Below the pieces are notes generated by a model. It ran no database searches. It saw only the letters and a list, made by a program, of their open reading frames with translations, and had not been told where the DNA came from. The position numbers were made by a program, and so were the translations under genes. A stretch of 14,470 nucleotides of DNA from CAMEON01 sp964427175 (GTDB lineage: Bacteria; Bacillota; Clostridia; Oscillospirales; CAG-272): NCBI GenBank assembly GCA_964427175.1, contig CAYRTP010000045.1, forward strand, positions 1 to 14,470. Reading direction: 5' to 3'. Positions 1 to 6,277 of the stretch are shown here, one piece after another (the stretch's first letter is position 1; the number at the start of each line of letters is the position of its first letter).

Positions 1-61
1 TTTTTGAAAATTTTTACCCTAATGGGTAGTGCAACTTCATTTTACAACGCGCGACTTTAAA

Positions 62-103
62 AAAGAAAAGCTATACGGCCAAAAAACCGTATAGCTTTTC
101 TTT
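62..103 (-). terminator. Intrinsic terminator of the pyrophosphatase-like gene
   Basis: A perfect 17-bp stem (62-78 with 87-103) encloses an 8-base loop. It is followed on the minus strand by a T-rich run. The stem overlaps the TAA stop codon at 102-104. Upstream of it, positions 1-61 show no gene. Confidence 0.85.
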
Positions 104-467
104 ATTTTTCCACGTGGGAACGGTAGTATTTCTCCTGGAATTCCACCGCTCGGGTTATCTCCTCCACGGCGAAGTCCATGCCTTCGGGGGCCATGACCAG
201 CTTATCCTCCACGTCGTCGGCGCGGTAGACGATACCGATGATACGGCCCGTGTAGCGCTCCACGGGGTGGTCCACCCCCAGCAGGTACACGTCCAGCTCC
301 TCCCCGTCTCCGCCGAGGACATCGGGAATGTAGCCGTAATTGATGGGGTAGACCAGGGTCTTCTCCCCCTTACGGTGGACGTAGCCAATGGGGCGGTCGA
401 TGCCGATGGTCACGGTCTGCCCCAGGTAGGGGCGCAGGTCGGGACGGGGGAAAGGTTGAGTGAACAT
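102..467 (-). CDS. Compact inorganic pyrophosphatase-like protein (family I)
   Basis: The 121-residue product resembles family I soluble inorganic pyrophosphatases, which hydrolyse cytoplasmic PPi to phosphate. What is seen: a YPINYGYI block (residues 40-47), which matches the conserved YPxNYGYI strand of the family, and then D54-G-E-E-L-D59, where the usual signature is DxDxxD, so the middle Asp is Glu. A D-K-L-V block further on aligns with the metal/phosphate-binding D-x-K region. The protein is much shorter than the roughly 175 residues of the E. coli enzyme, so activity is inferred. A GTG at 473 would add two residues, but it directly abuts the AAAGGA ribosome site. The ATG at 467 lies 8 bases from that site and is the better start. 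The gene lies downstream of pncB on the same strand, with a repeat-rich 130-base spacer between them, and ends in its own terminator. It could instead be a pyrophosphatase-fold protein with another phosphoanhydride substrate. Confidence 0.8.
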   Translation of the reverse strand: MFTQPFPRPDLRPYLGQTVTIGIDRPIGYVHRKGEKTLVYPINYGYIPDVLGGDGEELDVYLLGVDHPVERYTGRIIGIVYRADDVEDKLVMAPEGMDFAVEEITRAVEFQEKYYRSHVEK

Positions 468-480
468 AGGCACATCCTTT

Positions 481-600
481 TTAGATATTAAGATATTAAG
501 ATACTAAGATACAAGATACAAGTAACAAGATACGAGATGGGGAGGGTGACACGGCGGTCCGGAATATCTTGGTATCTTTGTATCTTTATATCTTCTCTTA
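481..600. repeat. AAGATA-type short tandem repeats in inverted arrangement
   Basis: From 481 there are four 8-base units of the form TWAGATAY, then three roughly 7-base units (AAGATAC, AAGTAAC, AAGATAC). The same motif recurs inverted at 570-600 (TATCTT units). The two arms can pair imperfectly over about 30 bases, around a roughly 50-base G-rich loop. The right arm abuts the pncB stop codon (598-600), so the element forms the 3' flank of pncB and the 5' flank of the pyrophosphatase-like gene. Its function is unknown; it may be a dispersed repeat or an attenuating hairpin. Confidence 0.6.
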
Positions 601-2046
601 GTGGTTTCTCTGATTCAGCAAGCCGTGCTTGATATCCCACAGCTTCTGGGAGAGGTCGACGTAGTAGTTGTGGGGATTGGTAAATCTCCGCACTTCCTCC
701 CACATACCTTCCCGCTCCTGCTTGCAGTGCTCGCGGATCTCCTCCAGGGTGGGCAGGGTATAGACCAGCTCGCCGTCCTTGAAGACGGGCACCAGGAGCT
801 CGGTGGCGGTGAAGTCGGTGAGAGTCTTGCGCTTCCAGGTGTTCTGGGGATCGAAGATCTCCAGGGGCTGGGTATCGTCGATGACCTCGTCGTGGAGGCA
901 GATGAGGTCGGCCTCGGCCTTGCCCGTGTCGCGTCCGCGGAGACGGTAGACCTTCTTGAAGTGGGGGGTGGTGATCTTGCCTACGTTCTCACTGATCTTG
1001 ATCTTGGGCTTGATGGTGCCGTCGGGGTTCTCCACAGCGCAGAGCTTATACACGCCGCCGAACACGGGGTCGCTTTTGGCGGTGATGAGACGCTCGCCTA
1101 CGCCGAAGCCGTCCACCTCGGCACCCTGGCGGATGAGCTCGCGGATGATGTACTCGTCCAGGGAGTTGGAGACCACGATCTTGCAATCGTACCAGCCCGC
1201 CTCGTCCAGCATCTTGCGGATCTTCTTGGTCAGGTAGGCGATATCACCCGAATCCAGACGGACCGCGCACTTGGTGATGCCCCGGGGCTTCAGGATCTCG
1301 TTGAAGGCCTGGATAGCGTGGGGCACGCCCGACTCCAGGACGTTATATGTGTCCACCAGCAGGGTGGCGTTGGTGGGGTAGAGGGTGCAATAGTTGCGGA
1401 AGGCGGTGAGCTCATCGTCGAACATCTGAACCCAGGCGTGGGCCATGGTGCCCGTAGCGGGCACGCCGTAGACCTCGTCGGTGATGGTGCAGGCGGTGTT
1501 GTTGACTCCGCCGATGTAGGCGGCGCGGGCACCCAGAATGGCGGCATCCGCACCCTGGGCGCGGCGGGAGCCGAACTCCGAGATCAGACGGCCCTTGGCG
1601 GCACGGGCGAGGCGGGAGGCCTTGGTGGCGATGAGGGACTCATGGTTGATGACCATGAGGACGTAAGTCTCGATGAACTGGGCCTGGATGGTGGGGGCGC
1701 GGACGATCATGAGGGGCTCACCGGGGAATACGTAGGTACCCTCGGGGACCGCCCAGATGTCGCCTGTGAAGCGGAAGTCACGGAGATAGTCCAAAAATCC
1801 CTCGTCGAACAGGTTTTTGCTCCGCAGGTAGGCGATGTCGTCCTCGTCGAAGTGGAGATTCTGCACGTACTCCACGATCTGCTCCAGACCCGCTACCACG
1901 GCATAGCCGCCCTCGTCGGGATTCTTGCGGTAGAACACGTCAAAATACACGATCTGATCGGCCAGTCCGGTCTTGAAATAGCCGTTGGCCATGGTGAGCT
2001 CGTAGAAATCACAGAGCATGGTGAGGTTGCGGGAAATATCTTTCAT
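598..2046 (-). CDS. pncB: Nicotinate phosphoribosyltransferase
   Basis: The 482-residue cytoplasmic enzyme joins nicotinate and PRPP to make nicotinate mononucleotide and PPi, the entry step of Preiss-Handler NAD salvage. Seen in the sequence: N-terminal LCDFYELTMANGY (residues 11-23), EFGSRRAQG (157-165), GTMAHAW (199-205) with the His (203) that corresponds to the family's phosphorylated histidine, VDTYN (231-235) and RLDSGD (263-268). The length fits the long bacterial/eukaryotic NAPRT subfamily. The reading frame is open upstream to 2289, but that part is non-coding in character and contains the promoter. The ATG at 2046 is preceded by AAAGGAG about 10 bases upstream, which sets the start. 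A consensus promoter lies at 2107-2135. The AAGATA repeat follows the stop codon, and a pyrophosphatase-like gene lies downstream, which would fit removal of the PPi product. Identification is firm. Confidence 0.95.
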   Translation of the reverse strand: MKDISRNLTMLCDFYELTMANGYFKTGLADQIVYFDVFYRKNPDEGGYAVVAGLEQIVEYVQNLHFDEDDIAYLRSKNLFDEGFLDYLRDFRFTGDIWAVPEGTYVFPGEPLMIVRAPTIQAQFIETYVLMVINHESLIATKASRLARAAKGRLISEFGSRRAQGADAAILGARAAYIGGVNNTACTITDEVYGVPATGTMAHAWVQMFDDELTAFRNYCTLYPTNATLLVDTYNVLESGVPHAIQAFNEILKPRGITKCAVRLDSGDIAYLTKKIRKMLDEAGWYDCKIVVSNSLDEYIIRELIRQGAEVDGFGVGERLITAKSDPVFGGVYKLCAVENPDGTIKPKIKISENVGKITTPHFKKVYRLRGRDTGKAEADLICLHDEVIDDTQPLEIFDPQNTWKRKTLTDFTATELLVPVFKDGELVYTLPTLEEIREHCKQEREGMWEEVRRFTNPHNYYVDLSQKLWDIKHGLLNQRNH

Positions 2047-2106
2047 AACAGTCGCGCTCCTTTCGATTTGGGGGATTTTGGGTACGAATCGCATTTTATT
2101 ACGTTT

Positions 2107-2135
2107 ATTATACTCCTTTTTTGTCTTTCTGTCAA
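2107..2135 (-). promoter_or_regulatory. Consensus sigma-A promoter for pncB
   Basis: On the minus strand TTGACA (2135-2130) and TATAAT (2112-2107) are separated by exactly 17 bases, a full match to the consensus. Transcription would start near 2100, giving a 5' leader of about 54 bases before the pncB ATG at 2046. Confidence 0.9.
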
Positions 2136-2252
2136 GGGAGCTTGCAAGATTCCTTGTCGCGTGGTGAAATTTCTCGGTTTTTGTGAATATACACCTGCAT
2201 ATAGACAGAGCTTTTTGTGCGGTATTACGGAAGACGATATTCGGAATGGGTC

Positions 2253-2281
2253 TTGACAGCGGGACGGCTGTATGGTATAAT
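2253..2281 (+). promoter_or_regulatory. Consensus sigma-A promoter for the solute-binding protein gene
   Basis: TTGACA (2253-2258) and TATAAT (2276-2281) are separated by 17 bases. The expected start is near 2288, about 46 bases before the ATG at 2334. It is divergent from the pncB promoter. About 117 bases separate the two -35 boxes, and no obvious operator palindrome lies between them. Confidence 0.9.
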
Positions 2282-2333
2282 GGCATCATATAATTACATT
2301 CTATGTATATTTCAGCTGAAAAGGAGTTTTTCC

Positions 2334-3818
2334 ATGAAAGCCAAACGGATTCTTTCCCTGCTTCTGGCGGGCTTGATGCTGACCGCCTCTTTTATCTCCT
2401 GCGCGACCGCCGACACCCCTTCCGACGAAAGCGGAACCCGGGCCGACACGGTCGTCACCGAGGAGGACACGGGACTCCGTGACAAGCTCCCCGACGATCT
2501 GTACTTTCATGACACCGAGGTCACCATCGCGGGCAACAAGCGTCCCGAGACCCTGGCCGAGATCGCGGTTTCGGGTGTCATCGGCGAACCCGTCAACGAC
2601 GCGGTCTTCGAGCGAAATATGACGGTAGAAAAGCGTCTGGGTGTCAAGATCACCAGCTACGAGGAAAACGGCGGCATCGTGGACAAGGTCACCACGGCTG
2701 TCAAGGCGGGCACGGCGGAGTACGATGCCATGGCCGCCGAGTGCTACATCGCTCTGCCCAAGACTCTGGAGGGTGTTTTCGCGGATCTGCGGTCCACCCA
2801 ATACCTGGATCTGGAGCAGCCCTGGTGGAGCCAGGGCTTGAATGAGACCGTATCCTTTCGGGATTCCCAGTACGTGGCGGCAGGCTCCATGCTGCTCTCC
2901 ATGTACCGCTTCGGCTTCGTGACGGTATTCAACAAGCAGATCTTCAAGGATGCCAATCAGCCCATGCTCTACGATCTCGTGGAGAACGGCACATGGACCC
3001 TGGACAAGCAGATCGAGCTGATTCCCCTGTTCCACCGCGACAACGGTAACGGTGTGCAGGACCCCACGGGGGACGTGTACGGCTTCATCAGCACCGACTC
3101 CACCAACATCGATGCCTACTGGAGCTCCTGTCAGATCCCGATCATCGGCAAGAACGCGGACAACGAGTACGAGATGGTTTTTGACACCGAGCGCATCGTG
3201 GAGGTAGCCGATAAGCTGATCCACCTTTTCCACAAGACCGATAGCGGTATGTACAGCTTCCATCTGGATACCGACTGGGCCAACATCCGTCAGGTATTCG
3301 CGGACGGCTACGCGGCTATGGCCACCTTCCGCCTCCTGGAGCTGGAAAACGAGAGTATGCGGAACATGGCGGACGGGTTTGGCGTTGTGCCGATTCCCAA
3401 GTTCGACGAGGCGCAGAAGGAATACAAGACCCTGCTCCACGATCAGTTCACCATCATTTCCATCCCCACCACGGTAAGCGGGGAGCGGATGGACATCATC
3501 AGCGCGACCCTGGAAGCCCTTTCCTCCACGGGCTACCGCATTGTGAAGCCCGTATACTATGAGGACACCCTGCGGACCAAGATCGCCAACGATCCCCAGA
3601 CCGCCGAGATGATGGACCTCATCGTAGAGGGCATCTACATCGACGCGGGCATCATTTACGTGGCCTCCCTGAATTATTTCCACCAGGAGCTCCGCGCCGT
3701 TGTCCGAGACGGACAGAATAACGCCATTTCCAAATTCAAGAGTAAGGTCAAAATCGCTCAGAAGGCGATCGGTAAGATCAACACCAGCCTGGGCAAGCTC
3801 GCCAATCAGGATGGCTAA
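2334..3818 (+). CDS. Extracellular solute-binding lipoprotein (ABC transporter family 1)
   Basis: The 494-residue protein has a lipoprotein signal peptide: MKAKR, a hydrophobic core (LLLAGLMLTA) and a lipobox ending FIS-C23. Lipid attachment at Cys23 outside the membrane is therefore predicted. A Thr/Asp/Glu-rich linker follows, then a domain typical of family 1 (sugar-type) solute-binding proteins of Clostridia. Recognisable parts are the VGEPVNDAVFERN-like segment (here IGEPVNDAVFERN), the W-x-L start of the helical part (GTWTLDKQIE), and DGYAAMATFRLLELE. The start is set by AAGGAG seven bases before the ATG at 2334; the frame extends upstream to 2217 only across the promoter. No permease or ATPase gene adjoins it, so it is an orphan receptor that must pair with a transporter elsewhere. 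The ligand cannot be told from sequence. It is monocistronic, between its own promoter and a terminator. Confidence 0.88.
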   Translation: MKAKRILSLLLAGLMLTASFISCATADTPSDESGTRADTVVTEEDTGLRDKLPDDLYFHDTEVTIAGNKRPETLAEIAVSGVIGEPVNDAVFERNMTVEKRLGVKITSYEENGGIVDKVTTAVKAGTAEYDAMAAECYIALPKTLEGVFADLRSTQYLDLEQPWWSQGLNETVSFRDSQYVAAGSMLLSMYRFGFVTVFNKQIFKDANQPMLYDLVENGTWTLDKQIELIPLFHRDNGNGVQDPTGDVYGFISTDSTNIDAYWSSCQIPIIGKNADNEYEMVFDTERIVEVADKLIHLFHKTDSGMYSFHLDTDWANIRQVFADGYAAMATFRLLELENESMRNMADGFGVVPIPKFDEAQKEYKTLLHDQFTIISIPTTVSGERMDIISATLEALSSTGYRIVKPVYYEDTLRTKIANDPQTAEMMDLIVEGIYIDAGIIYVASLNYFHQELRAVVRDGQNNAISKFKSKVKIAQKAIGKINTSLGKLANQDG

Positions 3819-3834
3819 CACATGAATGAAAAAT

Positions 3835-3874
3835 CCCCCGTTGCGGTCTTTGTGATCGCAACGGGGGTCTGTTT
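3835..3874 (+). terminator. Intrinsic terminator after the solute-binding protein gene
   Basis: A perfect 11-bp G+C-rich stem (3835-3845 with 3857-3867) has an 11-base loop and is followed by TCTGTTTT. It starts 16 bases after the stop codon. Confidence 0.9.
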
Positions 3875-3978
3875 TCCGAGATTCATACGATTCCTTTTTC
3901 AAAACATTGAATAACCCATTGTAGTATGCAGTTAATTCTAAAACTTGATGTTTTATCTGTTCCATTTGTCTTCGCATC

Positions 3979-4203
3979 TTTGCCTTCCCCTTTGGGGAAG
4001 GTGGACCATCCGAAGGATGGTGTGATGAGCTCCGAGCAAGCTCGGCGAACGGATGACGATTTGCTATGTGGGTATAAGCAATTTTTTGCTCTGTTTGCAG
4101 ATAAATTCTTATTCCCTCAAGTTTGCTTTATCCCGTTCTCCTCATCCGTCACGCTTCGCGCCGAGCTTGCTCGGCATGCAGCGCCCTGGTACTCCTTCCC
4201 CCC
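3979..4203. repeat. Pair of dispersed hairpin repeats in inverted orientation
   Basis: The 385-base spacer 3819-4203 holds no gene apart from the terminator at its start. Its left element is a string of short hairpins: CCTTCCCC/GGGGAAGG (3983-4001), CCATCC/GGATGG (4006-4020) and CCGAGC/GCTCGG (4032-4045), followed by a GGATGA motif. The right element (about 4143-4203) read on the minus strand repeats the GGGAAGG, CCGAGC-AA-GCTCGG and GACGGATGAGG parts, so it is a diverged inverted copy. An A+T-rich stretch of about 90 bases separates them. This type of CTTCCCC...GGATGAGG repeat is common between genes in Clostridia; no transposase is present. It flanks the DUF1015 gene at its 3' end. Confidence 0.7.
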
Positions 4204-5469
4204 TCACCTGATCCGTCTCGCCTCGGTGTAGAACCGCTTGTCCTCGGCGTGGCCCATGGAGAAGGTTTTGCGGGGGAGGGCACCGTCGGCTATGACGGTG
4301 GAGAACAGCTCCTCCTTGGCCATGCCGTCAAAAATGAAGGCGACTGCGTCGGGGCGGTTGGCCAGGTCCTTGGCGGTCCGCTCACCGTGGATGTAATCCA
4401 CCGTGGCCCCTGCGGGGGCGGTCTTCAGGTACTCGTCCAGGAAGTCCTGCACCGTGCCTACGGGAAGGGCTACGGCGGGGGCGGGGATGAACAGGGTCCC
4501 CGCGCGGTCACCGCTGACCCACTCCACGCGCTGGGGGGAGGCTTCGCCCCGCAGAGTTTCGGCATAGCGTTCAAAGGCGGTCAGCAAATGGTCGGGGTCT
4601 ACCCCGAAGGCCACGCGGTAGATGGGCTCGAAACGCAGGGACTCGTCATAGAGATTGACCACCTCGCAGAGGGCGTAGCGGGCGGGATGATTCATAGCCG
4701 CCTCGTCACCCATGGCGGTGCGGATCTCCTCAAAGCAGGTCTTGGCCGCGGCCAGGGAGTGGTTGCCGTCACCCACCGCAAAGAGCAGAGGGGCCAGCCC
4801 CGCCTTGCCGTAGCGGGCCTCCATGGCCTCGGGAGTCACCAGAGCCTCCAGGGCGGAGGCCGTCGCCTCCATATCGCTGTCGGTCAGGAAATAGCCCTTG
4901 AGATGGCCGCCGCCCTGCATAAGGTCGTGATCGTAGGCCACGGGCAGAGCTTCCCTTCTTGCGGCCAGGGGCTCCACCACGGTCTTGGCGCGGTCGTCAA
5001 TGAGCATCATGACGTGGGGGAGCTCGATGGGGGCATGACGGCGGATGGTGGTGCGGGCGGGGATGCGCTCGGCTACCGTGGCCTCGGTGGCGCGGATGAG
5101 GGAGTCGGCTCCCTTGCGGTAATCGTAGGTCATGAGGTCCACGGCACCCATCAGACCCCAGCGGGTCTCACCGTTACCTAAGGTGCGCTCCACCAAGATC
5201 ATGGTGTTGGGATGGCTGACCAGCACCTCGGACAGATACGCGTCCATGGATGCCAGCACCCGAGGCTTGCGGGTGTCGGTCTCGGAAAGGTAGACCTCGG
5301 GGAGGATGAGCCGCAGGGCGGAGGGCGCGTCCCCCACCAGGGCATCGGCGGACTCCCAGTAGTCGGGCTGGGAGGTATATTGATCGCAGGCTACGCAGGA
5401 CCAGCGCAGACCGTCGGTTTTCGAAAAATCGGGCAGAAGTATATCGGCGGGGCGGAATGGGATATTCAT
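4204..5469 (-). CDS. DUF1015 family protein
   Basis: The 421-residue soluble protein belongs to DUF1015, a conserved bacterial family whose biochemical role I do not know. Seen: N-terminal FRPADILLP; a central RATEATVAERIPART block (residues 126-140) followed by IELPHVMMLIDD (148-159); the family hallmark VGDGNHSL (232-239, corresponding to ADGHHR-like motifs in other members); and the C-terminal PRKTFSMGHAEDKRFY segment. There is no signal peptide or membrane segment. The start at 5469 is supported by AAAGGA seven bases upstream, and a promoter lies at 5509-5537. It is a single-gene unit divergent from the sigma-factor operon. Family assignment is good; function is not known. Confidence 0.85.
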   Translation of the reverse strand: MNIPFRPADILLPDFSKTDGLRWSCVACDQYTSQPDYWESADALVGDAPSALRLILPEVYLSETDTRKPRVLASMDAYLSEVLVSHPNTMILVERTLGNGETRWGLMGAVDLMTYDYRKGADSLIRATEATVAERIPARTTIRRHAPIELPHVMMLIDDRAKTVVEPLAARREALPVAYDHDLMQGGGHLKGYFLTDSDMEATASALEALVTPEAMEARYGKAGLAPLLFAVGDGNHSLAAAKTCFEEIRTAMGDEAAMNHPARYALCEVVNLYDESLRFEPIYRVAFGVDPDHLLTAFERYAETLRGEASPQRVEWVSGDRAGTLFIPAPAVALPVGTVQDFLDEYLKTAPAGATVDYIHGERTAKDLANRPDAVAFIFDGMAKEELFSTVIADGALPRKTFSMGHAEDKRFYTEARRIR

Positions 5470-5508
5470 GACGGGTTCCTTTCATGGGGAGGGAGATTTG
5501 ATTTTCCT

Positions 5509-5537
5509 ATTATATACGATAATATTTGATTTTGCAA
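5509..5537 (-). promoter_or_regulatory. Sigma-A promoter for the DUF1015 gene
   Basis: On the minus strand TTGCAA (5537-5532) and TATAAT (5514-5509) are separated by 17 bases. The expected start is near 5502, about 33 bases before the ATG at 5469. Confidence 0.8.
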
Positions 5538-5645
5538 TAGGTTTCGGCAACAAAAACAAACTTTTTTTCAAAACCCCGTTATGTAGGGGGGAGTTCATTC
5601 GACATATAGGGTGAAAGCGCGTTTTCATCAGGAGGTGATCTACAT

Positions 5646-6254
5646 ATGACCGTTACAGCAAAAACAACCATCGGGTCCGATACCCCGTCCCCTGCTTCGG
5701 CGGATGCCGCCATCCTGGAGGCCCTTTGGCGGCGGGACGAGACCGCTCTGCGGGAGGTGACCCGTTTATACGGGCGTATGCTCCACAGCATCGCCCTGCA
5801 GGTCACGGGAAATGCTTCGGATGCCGAGGAATGCGTCAACGATGCTCTGCTGGACCTATGGAACGCCGTTCCTCCGGACAGACCCACCCACGTGTCGGCT
5901 TACGTCAGCGCGCTGGTACGCCGCCGCGCCATTGACCGTGTGCGCTACCGCACCGCCAAGCAACGGGCGGGGGAGGGTTTCCTCCATTCCACCGAGGAGC
6001 TGGCCGAGTGCCTGGCGGATCCCGAGGGCTACGATCCCTGTGAAACCATAGTCATACGGGACTGCCTGCAGAGCTTCGTGGACCGATTGGACGAGGAGGA
6101 CCGACGCATATTCCTGCTCCGCTACTACCGCTTTGAATCCATCGAAGCCATCGCCGCCCGATGCGGCAAGGGCGAGGCGGCGATCGCCATGCGGCTCATG
6201 CGGCTGCGAAAGCGGTTGCGCCGCGTGCTGCACGACAACGGCATTCACCTGTAA
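5646..6254 (+). CDS. ECF-type sigma-70 family RNA polymerase sigma factor
   Basis: The 202-residue protein has the two-domain layout of extracytoplasmic-function sigma factors, which direct RNA polymerase to a small regulon. Region 2 (about residues 28-95) contains the SDAEECVNDALLDLWNAV helix and the RRAIDRVRYR basic stretch. After a linker, region 4 (about 140-198) contains LDEEDRRIFLLRYY and the helix-turn-helix SIEAIAARCGKGEAAIAMRLMRLRKRL. The ATG at 5646 follows a strong AGGAGGTGATC ribosome site (5630-5640). The ECF identity and the operon with the membrane protein 23 bases downstream suggest control by signals at the cell surface. I saw no convincing sigma-A promoter in 5540-5640, which would fit autoregulation from an ECF-type promoter, but I cannot define that site. 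The ECF call is firm; the exact subgroup is not known. Confidence 0.93.
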   Translation: MTVTAKTTIGSDTPSPASADAAILEALWRRDETALREVTRLYGRMLHSIALQVTGNASDAEECVNDALLDLWNAVPPDRPTHVSAYVSALVRRRAIDRVRYRTAKQRAGEGFLHSTEELAECLADPEGYDPCETIVIRDCLQSFVDRLDEEDRRIFLLRYYRFESIEAIAARCGKGEAAIAMRLMRLRKRLRRVLHDNGIHL

Positions 6255-6277
6255 TCCCCATCGAAAGGAGAACCATC

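Noticed and set aside
481..600. CRISPR array
   Set aside because: The repeated units are only 7-8 bases with no spacers; no cas genes are in the window.
601..2256. Long plus-strand open frame opposite pncB
   Set aside because: It is a shadow of a firmly identified gene. The product is a Gly/Val/Asp/His-rich antisense translation with no ribosome site or family likeness.
2301..3977. 558-codon minus-strand frame opposite the solute-binding protein gene
   Set aside because: It crosses the terminator at 3835-3874 and the promoter-side leader, and shows no protein-like signals. The plus strand has a signal peptide and a promoter.
5540..5645. ECF-type autoregulatory promoter before the sigma gene
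   Set aside because: AAAACC and CGTT words occur, but not at a spacing that I can defend as -35 and -10 boxes. Left undefined.
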